Notes: a model not told the origin generated them from the letters alone. 64,000 nt of DNA from Paraburkholderia elongata (GCF_013177735.1 NZ_WOEZ01000018.1:62001-126000); one strand, 5' to 3'; shown: positions 17,985 to 26,591, counted from the first letter of the stretch. Made by a program: numbers and translations.

Positions 17985-18170
17985 CAACGGCGAACACCGC
18001 CACGCCGATACCGAACGTACCGAACGTACCGAACAACTGGCGCCGGCCAAAATTATCACTAAGACGGCCGGCCATCGCCAGACATTCCGCGAACACCAAA
18101 CCATAGATCGCCACAGTCATTTCAGGCGAGGTCTGCGTCACCTTCAGCGTCTGTGGGGCTACTACCGCGC
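17985..18170 (-). pseudogene. MFS transporter remnant
   Basis: A minus-strand frame encodes MTVAIYGLVFAECLAMAGRL, then SDNFGRRQLFGTFGTFGIG and VAVFAVAYQSA. This is the TM2, loop-2 (GRLSDxFGRR, the MFS A-motif) and TM3 region of a major facilitator transporter. It has no start upstream (a stop lies just before) and loses similarity downstream. A 9-base tandem repeat (accgaacgt) near 18015-18040 encodes the odd FGTFGTF. It appears to be what remains of a transporter that once accompanied the catabolic genes. Confidence 0.65.
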
Positions 18171-18207
18171 CTCATAGGCATTGCGGTTTGATTCGGGTAA
18201 ACCATAA

Positions 18208-18222
18208 TGCACACGTGTGCCT
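18208..18222 (+). promoter_or_regulatory. Putative LacI operator, left copy
   Basis: TGCACACGTGTGCCT contains the perfect 12-bp palindrome GCACACGTGTGC at 18209-18220. An identical 15-bp sequence occurs on the opposite strand at 27501-27515, in the same orientation relative to the gene it precedes. It lies about 210 bases before the dioxygenase start, with an AT-rich TATACT at 18233-18238 just after it. Perfect even palindromes with a central CG are typical LacI-family operators; assignment to the adjacent LacI gene is inference. Confidence 0.65.
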
Positions 18223-18430
18223 ATATTTATCCTATACTTCGAACCAACATCAAACGCAGGACGGTTATTGCTGATGGAGACGACCTGTCAGGCACGACAG
18301 GTGGTCGTTCAATGGTTCAAAGAGCATGAATTGGCGCTGCATGACCAGGAGCGCGTGTTTTTGCCAGCCCCCGCCAAGGGGTAGACCTTGTGTTGAAGGA
18401 GTGCAGTTAAACCAAGTAGTCGGAGACACC

Positions 18431-19357
18431 ATGATTAGATCGATCAGCTATGCAACATACCGGCACCGAGACCTCGCGGCCGTTCGGACGTTCTTTGAGG
18501 ACTTCGGACTGGTAGTCGCGCATGAAACGCCGGACCGTATCTTCTTTCGGGGATGCAATGATGCACCGTATCTCTACATTGCAGAACGCGGAGAGGAACC
18601 CTCTTTTGTCGGGGTGGCGTTCGAGGTGGATTCAGAGGAGAGCCTGCAGGTGTTATCTGCGCGTTTGGGCGCTCCGATCGAAGACCTCGACTATCCGGGC
18701 GGTGGAAAGCGGGTGGTGACGATGGATCCGGATGGTCGGAGGATCGAGCTTGTTCATGGTGTTGCTCGCGTCGCGCCGATAGCAGTGAGTCGTCCCGCGG
18801 CCGCCTGGAATTCTGCGGGCGAACGCCGTCGGCTGGGGAGATTCCCGATTTTTGACGTGGGCCCAGCGGAGGTAATTGCGCTTAAACACGTTGTAATGAG
18901 CTCTCCGAATCCGGTAGCGATTATTGAATGGTTCACGGAGAAGCTAGGTGCATTTCCTTCGGACTTGATCGGCGAAAAGAAAGAAAAAGCAATTGGCGCG
19001 TTCATGCGGTTTCCGCGGGGCGCGGAATATGTCGACCACCACAACATCGCTGTATTCATGGGGCCGACGAACGGGGCACATCATGTCTGCTTCGAGACGA
19101 TCGATCTCGATGCCATCGGCATGGGTCGTCGATACCTGGCGTCAAAGGGGTACAAGGCGTCGTGGGGCCTCGTGCGTCACGCGCTCGGCGGAGCGATTTC
19201 GGACTATTGGTACGACCCGTCTGGTTTTCGTGTCGAGCACGTGACCGATGGAGACTTCCTCAACGATACGTACCCGACGAGATTGAATCCGCATAACCAG
19301 GAATCCCTTGAGCAATGGGGAACCATGGTGATGCCGGAAGACTTCCTGCGCTCCTGA
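18431..19357 (+). CDS. Extradiol-type ring-cleavage dioxygenase, two-domain VOC protein (308 aa)
   Basis: The start at ATG 18431 (MIRSISYATYRHRDLA) is preceded by cggagacacc; a longer in-frame start lacks support. Two VOC half-barrels are present. The second carries the complete type I extradiol set in the expected order: His153 (LKHVV), His218 (AHHVCFE) and Glu269 (FRVEH) as Fe(II) ligands, with His204, His250 and a Tyr (ISDYWYDPSG) as likely active-site residues. The spacing resembles 2,3-dihydroxybiphenyl dioxygenase (ligands 146, 210, 260). It therefore probably cleaves a catecholic substrate next to its hydroxyls. It is the first gene of the LacI-controlled cluster. Substrate unknown. 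Confidence 0.82.
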   Translation: MIRSISYATYRHRDLAAVRTFFEDFGLVVAHETPDRIFFRGCNDAPYLYIAERGEEPSFVGVAFEVDSEESLQVLSARLGAPIEDLDYPGGGKRVVTMDPDGRRIELVHGVARVAPIAVSRPAAAWNSAGERRRLGRFPIFDVGPAEVIALKHVVMSSPNPVAIIEWFTEKLGAFPSDLIGEKKEKAIGAFMRFPRGAEYVDHHNIAVFMGPTNGAHHVCFETIDLDAIGMGRRYLASKGYKASWGLVRHALGGAISDYWYDPSGFRVEHVTDGDFLNDTYPTRLNPHNQESLEQWGTMVMPEDFLRS

Positions 19358-19406
19358 CGATCGCGGGGCCGACAGCCGGCCCTCCTGTAACCAGTTGTGG
19401 ACGACG

Positions 19407-21254
19407 ATGAAAGTACTTATCACAGACTATGCGTGGCCCGACCTGAAGGTCGAAACCGACGTGATCGAAACGGCGGGCTTCGAACTCGTTGCAGGTCCCG
19501 CCGTCGCCGGGAGCGAAGAGGAAATTGAGCGCCTGGTTGCGGAGCACGATCCGGACGCCATTCTGACCTGTTGGGCTCCCGTGTCGGCGCGCGCCATTAC
19601 GTCCTCGACCCGGCTTAAGATTGTGGCCCGGTTGGGGGTGGGACTGGACAACATCGACGTTGGCGCGGCGACCGCTGTAGGCGCGTGGGTCACGAATGTG
19701 CCGGATTACTGCGTCGAAGAAGTTTCGGATCATGCCCTCGCGCTTCTGCTGAACCATTTCAGGGCAATTGCCGGATATGACCGCGACGTTAAAAAGGGCC
19801 GATGGGCGCCGGGGTCCCGGCCGTTAAAGCGTATTGCCGAACTGACGGTCGGCATTATCGGATACGGGCGAATCGGCCGTGCTACCGGTCGCAAGCTGGC
19901 TGCCTTCGGATGCACGGTGCTTGCGACGAACGGAGATTATCCCGTGACGGCGGAAGCGGGCGTACAGGCGGCTACCGTTGAGGATATCCAGAACAGCGCG
20001 GATGCCATCATCCTGCACGTGCCACTCACCGACGAAACGCACCATCTGATCGACGAACGTTTCATCTCGGCCTGCAAACACAAGCCACTGCTCATCAATG
20101 TCAGTCGTGGCGGACTGGTCAGCAACGAAGCCGTATTAGACGCACTCGCAGACGGTCGGCTATCCGGTGCGGCACTGGATGTTGTTGAAGGCGAACCGAG
20201 CCCACCCGCAAATCTCATCGGACATGCGGATGTCACCGCGACGCCGCATGTGGCGTTCCTATCGGACACCTCAGTAATTGAACTACGGACCAGGGCTTGC
20301 GAAGAGGTAGTGCGGGTTCTCTCTGGCAAAGAGCCGGTCAACGCATGCAACCGTCTGCAAAGCGGTCAGTCGCTGCCTGGCGGTGTGGCGAGTGATATTC
20401 AGGTGATCCAGACGATCCAGGGTTCGATCGTGATAAAGAAGGCGCTGGACAAGCTGAAGGTAGCCGCTGACTGGCGGTCGGACCCGGCGCGGTCGTTGAC
20501 AGAAGTCGCAGCGCTGAACGCCGCAACCGAATTACTGGGACCGGGGGTGGTACCTCGTGTCCTGTGGAGCGATAGCGTTCGCAACCAGTTCGCGATGGAG
20601 CTCGTCTCACCCACCCAGAAAAACTGGAAGCAGGAACTCCTTGCGGGCACGATCAATCTCGCGACGGCCCGAAGAGTGGGTGAACTGCTTGGAATGCTGC
20701 ACAAGCGCTCCTCCAGGTGCCCGGCGCTTGCCGAACGGTTCGCTGACCAGACGTTCTTCCGCGAATTGCGGGTGACGCCGTACTTCGAAAGAGTCGCGCA
20801 GCGCAACCCGGAATACCGCGACGCAGTTTCGACGGTCATCGAAGGCGTGACAACGCGGCGACAGGCGCTGGTTCACGGTGATTACAGCCCGAAGAATCTA
20901 CTGGTCGACGACGCAACCGTCACGGTGGTCGATTGGGAGGTCGCGCATTGGGGCGACCCTCGTTTTGACGTGGCGTTTGTCCTTGCTCATCTGATTCTCA
21001 AGGCGCACCGCCGGGAGGCGAAGGCGAATGAGCTGTTGTTTGCTGAGCGTTCGTTCGTCGAAGGCTATCTCGTCGAGGGGCCCGCAGTCTTCGACTCCCA
21101 TCTTCTGCCGCTGCTCGGGTGCCTGCTGCTGGCTCGTCTCGATAGCGATTCTCCTGTCGATTACGTTGCTGAGCTCGACACCCGCGGTATCCGGCGCATT
21201 GCACAGACATTGCTGAGCGGTGACATGACGTTCGCGAATCGGTGGTTTGACTAA
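19407..21254 (+). CDS. 2-hydroxyacid dehydrogenase fused to APH-fold kinase (615 aa)
   Basis: Residues 1-315 form a complete D-2-hydroxyacid dehydrogenase of the phosphoglycerate dehydrogenase type: a Rossmann motif GYGRIG near 152-157 and the catalytic triad Arg234 (NVSRGG), Glu261 (DVVEGEP), His281 (ATPHVAF). Residues 320-615 form an aminoglycoside/choline-kinase-fold domain: probable ATP lysine near 344, HGDYSPKN (catalytic Asp492, Asn497) and metal-binding Asp509 in VVDWE. The usual dehydrogenases of this family end near residue 310-330, so this is a true fusion with both active sites intact. ATG 19407 is preferred over a TTG four codons earlier. Directly downstream is an enolase homologue 15 bases away. 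The likely logic is 2-oxoacid reduction followed by phosphorylation of the new hydroxyl, preparing an enolase substrate. This is inference; the substrate is unknown. Confidence 0.85.
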   Translation: MKVLITDYAWPDLKVETDVIETAGFELVAGPAVAGSEEEIERLVAEHDPDAILTCWAPVSARAITSSTRLKIVARLGVGLDNIDVGAATAVGAWVTNVPDYCVEEVSDHALALLLNHFRAIAGYDRDVKKGRWAPGSRPLKRIAELTVGIIGYGRIGRATGRKLAAFGCTVLATNGDYPVTAEAGVQAATVEDIQNSADAIILHVPLTDETHHLIDERFISACKHKPLLINVSRGGLVSNEAVLDALADGRLSGAALDVVEGEPSPPANLIGHADVTATPHVAFLSDTSVIELRTRACEEVVRVLSGKEPVNACNRLQSGQSLPGGVASDIQVIQTIQGSIVIKKALDKLKVAADWRSDPARSLTEVAALNAATELLGPGVVPRVLWSDSVRNQFAMELVSPTQKNWKQELLAGTINLATARRVGELLGMLHKRSSRCPALAERFADQTFFRELRVTPYFERVAQRNPEYRDAVSTVIEGVTTRRQALVHGDYSPKNLLVDDATVTVVDWEVAHWGDPRFDVAFVLAHLILKAHRREAKANELLFAERSFVEGYLVEGPAVFDSHLLPLLGCLLLARLDSDSPVDYVAELDTRGIRRIAQTLLSGDMTFANRWFD

Positions 21255-21268
21255 CCAATGGAAATGAC

Positions 21269-22567
21269 ATGACACATCCTTCTTTCAATCTAGCCCGCTC
21301 GGCCGATATCCTGCAAGTGCGCGGCCGCCAGATTCTCGACTCCCGTGGACGCCCGACCGTCGAGGTTGACGTCTCACTGCGAGATGGTTCTTCCGGACGT
21401 GCCTGCGCCCCATCAGGCGCATCCACGGGACGACACGAGGTTCTCGAACTGCGCGACGGTGACGACGGACTCCATGAGGGTCGAGGTGTCTCCAAAGCTG
21501 TGAATAACATTAACGGCGAAATTGCCGAGCTTCTCAAGGGCCGGCCCGCAACTTCCCAGGCCGGGCTCGATGAAGCTTTGCGTACCCACGACGGCACGGC
21601 GAACCTCTCCCGACTGGGCGCGAACGCGGTCATTGCTACATCGCTCGCAATCTGTCGGGCAGCCGCGATTCACGAGCGGCTTCCGCTGCACCGCTACATT
21701 GCGCAGCTTCTGGGGACGACGCGGACGTCCATGCCGATGCCGATGACCAATATCCTCAGCGGTGGCGCGCACGCCCGGCGAAGCATGGATTTTCAGGACT
21801 TCCTCGCCATCCCCGTTGGTGCGAAGACCTATGGCGACGCCCTGAACATGCTCGCAAGCGTGCGCTCGGCCGCGAGCGATCTGTTGGCGGAAGACGGCAT
21901 CACGACCCTGCTGGCGGACGAGGGCGGTCTCAGTCCCGGATATGCGTCCGCCGACGAGGCCTTTCGGCTGATGATGCGCGCATTTGAGCGGGCAAAGCTG
22001 CGGCCGGGTCACGATATCGCAATCGCAATCGATGTCGCTGCGAGCGAGTTCTATCGTGACGGTAAATATCACCTGGCCGGCGAGCAGCGTACGCTCGACG
22101 GTGAAGAGATGGCGGAATACCTCGGGGACTTCATCCGTCGATATCCGTTGATTTCGATTGAGGACGCTTTTGATCAGGACGACTGGTCTTCGTGGTCCTC
22201 ATTCACAAAGCGCTTCCCGAAAGTGCAAATCGTCGGCGATGACCTGTTTGTGACCAATCCCGACCGCATCGCGCGCGGAATAGAAGTAGGCGCGGCCAAC
22301 GCGGTGCTTATCAAGGTGAATCAGAACGGCACCCTCACCGGCGCGTTCGAAGCGATGAAGCGTGCACGAGCGGGGGGCTACGCGACCGTCATATCCGCCC
22401 GTTCAGGGGAAACTGAAGACTCCTTTATTGCGGACCTGGCTGTCGGATCAGACGCGGGCCAGATCAAGATCGGCTCCGTGCGCAATTCGGAACGTCTCGC
22501 GAAATATAACCAGCTCACACGGATTGCAGAACTGGAAGCCGCGGAACTGACCTTTTCTTTTTCGTAA
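21269..22567 (+). CDS. Atypical enolase-superfamily protein (432 aa)
   Basis: Full-length relative of phosphopyruvate hydratase with the SGASTG loop. By eye, compared with yeast enolase numbering, it keeps His168 (H159), Glu218 (E211), the metal ligands Asp255, Glu298, Asp324 (D246, E295, D320), the general base Lys349 (K345), Arg378-Ser379 (R374, S375) and Lys400 (K396). Two normally invariant residues differ: Asp177 in QDFL replaces E168, and Ala377 in VISARSGETED replaces H373. The metal site and proton-abstraction machinery are therefore intact but the substrate side is altered. It sits between a dehydrogenase-kinase fusion and an FAH hydrolase in a catabolic operon, so a 2-phospho-hydroxyacid other than 2-phosphoglycerate is the likely substrate. 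A good site (ggaaatgac) precedes ATG. Confidence 0.88.
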   Translation: MTHPSFNLARSADILQVRGRQILDSRGRPTVEVDVSLRDGSSGRACAPSGASTGRHEVLELRDGDDGLHEGRGVSKAVNNINGEIAELLKGRPATSQAGLDEALRTHDGTANLSRLGANAVIATSLAICRAAAIHERLPLHRYIAQLLGTTRTSMPMPMTNILSGGAHARRSMDFQDFLAIPVGAKTYGDALNMLASVRSAASDLLAEDGITTLLADEGGLSPGYASADEAFRLMMRAFERAKLRPGHDIAIAIDVAASEFYRDGKYHLAGEQRTLDGEEMAEYLGDFIRRYPLISIEDAFDQDDWSSWSSFTKRFPKVQIVGDDLFVTNPDRIARGIEVGAANAVLIKVNQNGTLTGAFEAMKRARAGGYATVISARSGETEDSFIADLAVGSDAGQIKIGSVRNSERLAKYNQLTRIAELEAAELTFSFS

Positions 22568-22618
22568 GGTGACGTCGGCTAGCTCACCGTCTCTTGATAC
22601 TTCGGAAAACGCATACCC

Positions 22619-23542
22619 ATGACTACTTCATACACACTCGCCACGTTCCGTCACCAAGGCAAGCCCACCCCTGTGATCGAAGTCGGTCGCCGCTATTGGC
22701 CGATTTCGACGGTGGCACCGGATCTGCTCCCCGCGGATTCCGCTCGCGGCCTGATGCAGCTATTTGACGACTGGGAGCAGTCCCACAAACGTCTCGCCAG
22801 CCTTTCTGGGCGTCTCAAGTCTGAAGGCGCACCTGGCGAAATCCAGGCTCCGCAATCGGCCGATGACATCCTCGCGCCGTTGCTTTACCCGAACAAGCTG
22901 GTCATGTTGGGTGCCAACTATCTCGACCACATGCAACAGGATGCAGGTTATGTGGATTTCGACAAGTCGTCGAAGATTCCGGTTCTGTTCATGAAGCCGC
23001 CTACTACGGCGATTGTGGGTAGCGGCGCTTCAGTGCCTTACCCCGTCCAGACGCAAAAATTCGATTGGGAAATCGAACTGGCCGTCGTCATCGGCAAGCG
23101 GGCGACGAGACTCACGGTCGAGAACGCGATGTCCTGCATCGCCGGCTACACAGTGGGTATCGACCTGTCAGCGCGCGACTGGCAGTTTCACGAAAAGCAT
23201 CTGGTGAAATTCGATCTGTTCGGCGGCAAGGCATTTGACTCGAGCAATCCGCTCGGACCGTGCATCGTTCCCGCAGATCAAATCAATGCCAACGATCTGC
23301 AATTGACCCTCAAGGTCAACGGCGAAGTGAAGCAGCATGCGCGAACCAGTCTGATGATCTGGAACATCGCCGAGCAACTCGCTGCGATCACGGAACACGT
23401 GACGCTGGAACCTGGCGATATCGTCATGACTGGAACGCCCAGCGGCGTCGGCCTTAAGACCGGAACGTTCCTTAAACCGGGTGACAAGCTGGACGCGGAA
23501 ATCGAAGGGATCGGTCATCTGGCCGTCCAGGTACAAGCATAG
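22619..23542 (+). CDS. Fumarylacetoacetate hydrolase-family protein (307 aa)
   Basis: The C-terminal two-thirds is a FAH domain: LVMLGANYLDHM, then PVLFMKPPTTAIVG, and FDWEIELAVVIGKRA, with the metal-binding Glu pair in WEIE and an Asp around VGIDLSARD. It ends with the VMTGTPSGVGL turn that shapes the active site. The family hydrolyses or decarboxylates ring-cleavage products such as acylpyruvates and 2-oxo-hept-3-enedioates, usually with Mg2+. The N-terminal ~90 residues are a family-typical lead domain. Position after an extradiol dioxygenase and an enolase-like gene fits C-C bond hydrolysis of an intermediate. The exact reaction is unknown. Confidence 0.88.
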   Translation: MTTSYTLATFRHQGKPTPVIEVGRRYWPISTVAPDLLPADSARGLMQLFDDWEQSHKRLASLSGRLKSEGAPGEIQAPQSADDILAPLLYPNKLVMLGANYLDHMQQDAGYVDFDKSSKIPVLFMKPPTTAIVGSGASVPYPVQTQKFDWEIELAVVIGKRATRLTVENAMSCIAGYTVGIDLSARDWQFHEKHLVKFDLFGGKAFDSSNPLGPCIVPADQINANDLQLTLKVNGEVKQHARTSLMIWNIAEQLAAITEHVTLEPGDIVMTGTPSGVGLKTGTFLKPGDKLDAEIEGIGHLAVQVQA

Positions 23543-23554
23543 GAGGGGATGGCG

Positions 23555-23869
23555 ATGATTGTCGAGCAACGAACCTACACGGTCAAACCCGGCAGCGTGC
23601 TGGCATATCTTGACTTCTACGCGCGAGAGGTCATGGAGATTCAAACGAAGCATCTTCCCCAGATGGTGGGGTATTTTTCGACCGAGATTGGACCGCTTAA
23701 CCAGATCATTCATATGTGGGGCTACGCCGACTTCAACGAGCGGGCTCGATGCCGTGCTGCGCTGTATGCGGATCCGGCCTGGCAAGCGGTCTTAAAGAAG
23801 CTTCTCGAGATGATTGAGGTGATGGAAACCAGGATTCTCGTGCCAACCGCTTTTTCGCCAATCAAATGA
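23555..23869 (+). CDS. NIPSNAP-family dimeric alpha-beta barrel protein (104 aa)
   Basis: The product MIVEQRTYTVKPGSVLAYLD then GYFSTEIGPLNQIIHMWGYADFNERARCRA matches NIPSNAP: an 'E-RTY-v-PG' first strand, a 'G-f-te-GplN-iiHmW-Y' core and a final helix. ATG 23555 is chosen because AGGAGG lies eight bases before it, whereas the ATG two codons earlier is only two bases from that site. These small barrels accompany many aromatic and terpene degradation clusters, possibly as isomerases or carriers, but no reaction is proven. It follows the FAH gene by 12 bases, so co-translation is likely. Confidence 0.8.
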   Translation: MIVEQRTYTVKPGSVLAYLDFYAREVMEIQTKHLPQMVGYFSTEIGPLNQIIHMWGYADFNERARCRAALYADPAWQAVLKKLLEMIEVMETRILVPTAFSPIK

Positions 23870-23880
23870 AAGGAGGAGAC

Positions 23881-24258
23881 GTGGATACGACACAACCGGT
23901 TGACCTGAAAAGCCTCGAAGACGAGCGGTGCCGCGCAATGACGAGCGCCGACCTTGCGGCACTCGATCGACTGTTCAGCGACGACCTCATCTGGACGCAC
24001 TCGTCCGCTAAGGTCGACAGCAAAAAGCGGTTGCTGGCCAAGATCGAAAGCGGCGAATCGCAGTATCTCTCCATGCGCTGCGAGGACGAGAAGTACGTCG
24101 TCTCGGCCGATGCTGCTGTCGCGTCGGGGGTTGTCAGCATGGAGGTTCGTCTCGGCGGGGTCGAGCGTTCACTTCGCAGCCGATATACCAATGTCTGGTT
24201 TCGAGAGGGGGACGTCTGGCGCGTCGTCGCGTGGCAATCGACTGCCGTGCCGGCATAA
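23881..24258 (+). CDS. NTF2-like / DUF4440 protein (125 aa)
   Basis: The likely start is GTG 23881, directly after a strong AAAGGAGGAGAC site. An in-frame ATG at 23866 overlaps the preceding stop (ATGA) but lies upstream of that site. The fold pattern is NTF2-like: EDERCRAMTSADLAALDRLFSDDLIWTHSSAKVDSK, then LRSRYTNVWFREGDVWRVVAWQST. The conical pocket of this family serves many small isomerases, hydratases and binding proteins. A role in handling a reactive intermediate is plausible given the operon, but nothing identifies the reaction. Confidence 0.82.
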   Translation: MDTTQPVDLKSLEDERCRAMTSADLAALDRLFSDDLIWTHSSAKVDSKKRLLAKIESGESQYLSMRCEDEKYVVSADAAVASGVVSMEVRLGGVERSLRSRYTNVWFREGDVWRVVAWQSTAVPA

Positions 24259-24276
24259 GCGGGAAAGATTGTCTGA

Positions 24277-24301
24277 CGGGCGCCCGAAGGGGCTTTTCTC
24301 T
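24277..24301 (+). terminator. Weak terminator-like hairpin inside the catabolic cluster
   Basis: GCCC-GAAG-GGGC at 24282-24293 is a 4-bp stem with a tetraloop, followed by TTTT. It could lower transcription into the aldehyde dehydrogenase gene that starts 120 bases later. Confidence 0.35.
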
Positions 24302-24412
24302 TCCGCTTTCAGCTCGGACGCTGACCTCAGGTAATCCCCTTACGGATAGTTTGAATTTGTCTTGTTCGGCGCAGCGGCACCGACAACATCAACCAGGAAT
24401 CGGCACCGACCC

Positions 24413-25939
24413 ATGAATGCATCTCCCCAAACAGTATCTGGCACACCGCCCAAGGTGATGCTTTTGATTGACGGTAAGCCAGTTGAGTCCAGTACCCAGG
24501 AGTGGCGAGAGGTTATCAACCCCGCTACCCAGGAGGTGCTTGCTGCGGTCCCGTTCGCGACCGCAGACGAGATTGACCGTGCAATCTGTTCGGCGCACGC
24601 GGCTTTCGAAAAGTGGAAACGTACCTCCGTGGGCGTACGCATGCGTATCATGCTGCGCTATCAGGCACTTGTGCGCGAACATTTGCCCCGCATTGCCAAG
24701 ACGTTGAGCGCGGAGCAGGGCAAAACCCTGGCCGACGCGGAGGGCGATATCTTCCGTGGGCTGGAGGTCGTCGAGCACGCATGCTCGATCGGCAGCCTCG
24801 CGCAAGGGGAGTTTCTCGAGAATGTCGCCGGCGGTGTAGACACCTACACGCTGCGCCAGCCAATCGGCGTCTGTGCAGGCATCACCCCGTTCAACTTTCC
24901 CGCGATGATCCCGCTGTGGATGTTCCCCATGGCGATCGTCTGCGGCAATACCTTCGTATTGAAACCTTCCGAGCAGGACCCGCTATCGACCATGCAACTG
25001 GTCGAGCTTGCGATTGAAGCGGGCGTGCCACCGGGCGTTCTGAACGTGGTCCACGGCGGCAAGGAAGTCGTTGATGCCCTGTGCACGCACGAACTCGTGA
25101 AGGCAGTTTCCTTCGTGGGATCAACTGCGGTCGGCACCCACGTGTACCGACTCGCGAGCGAACATGGCAAACGCGTTCAGTCGATGATGGGCGCGAAGAA
25201 CCATGCGGTGGTGCTGCCCGACGCGAACCGCGAGCACACCTTGAACGCTTTGGCCGGTGCCGGTTTCGGAGCTGCGGGCCAGCGCTGCATGGCGACTTCG
25301 GTCATCGTGTTTGTGGGCGAATCGCATCAGTGGCTGCCCGATTTGGTCGCCAAGGCGAAGCTGTTGAAGGTCAACGCCGGGAGCGAACCCGGAACGGACG
25401 TCGGTCCGGTGATTTCACGCGCTGCGAAGGCGCGCATTCTTGCGCTGCTGGAAACCGGTGTGACCGAAGGCGCGACGCTAACCCTCGACGGCCGCGATAT
25501 CAGCGTGCGCGGGTACGAGGATGGGAACTTCGTCGGGCCGACAATTTTCTCGGACGTAACGACGGAAATGCAGATTTACCGAACCGAAATTTTCGGCCCG
25601 GTGTTGCTCGTCATGTCTGTTCCGACGCTTGACGACGCAATCGCTCTCGTGAATAGCAATCCATATGGAAACGGCGTGGGACTGTTCACTAGCAGTGGCG
25701 CTGCTGCCCGGAAGTTTCAAAGCGAAATCGATGTTGGCCAGGTTGGTATCAACATTCCGATTCCGGTACCGGTCCCGTACTTCAGTTTCACGGGCTCACG
25801 TGGCTCCAAGCTGGGCGATCTTGGTCCTTATGGCAAGCAGGTTGTCCAATTCTATACGCAGACTAAAACAGTCACCGCACGCTGGTTCGACGACGCGACG
25901 GTGAATGATGGCGTCAATACGACGATCAGCCTTCGCTAG
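24413..25939 (+). CDS. mmsA: CoA-acylating aldehyde dehydrogenase, MmsA type (508 aa)
   Basis: The sequence follows methylmalonate-semialdehyde dehydrogenase from end to end: [49 protein letters not shown], the catalytic Cys in GAAGQRCMA, and the C-terminal [19 protein letters not shown]. MmsA enzymes oxidise malonate or methylmalonate semialdehyde to acetyl- or propanoyl-CoA with loss of CO2, without the general-base Glu of hydrolytic ALDHs. An Asn/Met context before the cofactor site ([12 protein letters not shown]) is typical. In this cluster it would finish the pathway by making an acyl-CoA from a C3/C4 semialdehyde. The ribosome site is weak, and the 154-base gap upstream may contain its own promoter. 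Confidence 0.88.
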   Translation: MNASPQTVSGTPPKVMLLIDGKPVESSTQEWREVINPATQEVLAAVPFATADEIDRAICSAHAAFEKWKRTSVGVRMRIMLRYQALVREHLPRIAKTLSAEQGKTLADAEGDIFRGLEVVEHACSIGSLAQGEFLENVAGGVDTYTLRQPIGVCAGITPFNFPAMIPLWMFPMAIVCGNTFVLKPSEQDPLSTMQLVELAIEAGVPPGVLNVVHGGKEVVDALCTHELVKAVSFVGSTAVGTHVYRLASEHGKRVQSMMGAKNHAVVLPDANREHTLNALAGAGFGAAGQRCMATSVIVFVGESHQWLPDLVAKAKLLKVNAGSEPGTDVGPVISRAAKARILALLETGVTEGATLTLDGRDISVRGYEDGNFVGPTIFSDVTTEMQIYRTEIFGPVLLVMSVPTLDDAIALVNSNPYGNGVGLFTSSGAAARKFQSEIDVGQVGINIPIPVPVPYFSFTGSRGSKLGDLGPYGKQVVQFYTQTKTVTARWFDDATVNDGVNTTISLR

Positions 25940-25989
25940 AAGCGCAATTCCCTGTGCATTGCGTCGTTCCAATTCGTGGGAGCTGAAAC

Positions 25990-26334
25990 ATGTCATATGC
26001 CGTGATCTGTCTGGACCGTCCCGATACTCGCGAGTTGCGGGACAGAACCCGGCTTGCGCATATGGAGTACATCAACGCGCATCGCAAGCTCATGCAGCTC
26101 GGCGCGGCGCTTCTGGAAGACGCTGGCGAGGGTCGCATAGGCATGATGATCGCGGTCGATTTGCCGAACCGCGAGGCGGTGGAAGAGTTCATGCGTAACG
26201 AGCCTTATAACGCCGCCGGAATCTTTGAGAGCGTGATGATCCGCAAATGCGCCCGGGTCTTTCCGGAAACGGATCCTGCGCACTTCGACAATCTGCTGAT
26301 CGAGGAGCGGCGCAAGGCGGTCCTTCAAAAATAG
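25990..26334 (+). CDS. YciI-like protein (114 aa)
   Basis: The product MSYAVICLDRPDTRELRDRTRLAHMEYINAHRKLMQLGAALLED, then GMMIAVDLPNREAVEEFMRNEPYNAAGIFESVMIR follows the YCII family: a ferredoxin-like dimeric barrel with a conserved His (R-AHMEYI; active-site His/Asp pair in YciI) and a 'D-P---aGif' motif. Members include chlorohydrolase-like enzymes in aromatic pathways and many of unknown activity. A good site (gggagctgaaac) precedes the ATG. It is the last well-supported gene of the plus-strand cluster. Confidence 0.85.
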   Translation: MSYAVICLDRPDTRELRDRTRLAHMEYINAHRKLMQLGAALLEDAGEGRIGMMIAVDLPNREAVEEFMRNEPYNAAGIFESVMIRKCARVFPETDPAHFDNLLIEERRKAVLQK

Positions 26335-26378
26335 GGAACGTTGGCGGCGTCAGCCGTGACCGTCTTGCACGCGCCTAC

Positions 26379-26564
26379 ATGGGCGGCCGGCTTGACCTGC
26401 TGCCCGAGCTCGTCGCGCGCGGCGCGAATCCCGATCATGCCGACGCGCTTGGCCGGACTGCGCTGCAGACTGCGATTCTGCAAGGAAATGAATCGGCTGT
26501 TGTCGCATTGGAAAAGGTGGGCGCGGCGCACAACGAGGATCAGTCGCTGCGCAGCCAGCCTTGA
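26379..26564 (+). CDS. Ankyrin-repeat mini-protein or remnant (about 61 aa)
   Basis: The frame reads GRLDLLPELVARGANPDHADALGRTALQTAILQGNESAVVALEKVGA, about one and a half ankyrin repeats (helix - helix - GANPDHADALGRTALQTA hairpin). Coding character continues upstream (SRDRLARAYM) to the preceding stop region, with no normal start codon. Either translation starts at ATG 26379 or the gene lost its 5' end. It is also possible that it is read by re-initiation after the YciI gene. Function unknown. Confidence 0.45.
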   Translation: MGGRLDLLPELVARGANPDHADALGRTALQTAILQGNESAVVALEKVGAAHNEDQSLRSQP

Positions 26565-26591
26565 TAGAGGAGTGTGCCGTATACGAGGATC

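Noticed and set aside
19407..21254. APH-fold domain as an aminoglycoside resistance gene
   Set aside because: It is fused to a hydroxyacid dehydrogenase and sits in a LacI-controlled catabolic cluster; the APH fold also covers choline, homoserine and methylthioribose kinases.
21269..22567. Housekeeping glycolytic enolase
   Set aside because: The neighbours are catabolic, two near-invariant active-site residues are changed, and a glycolytic copy would not be expected inside this operon.
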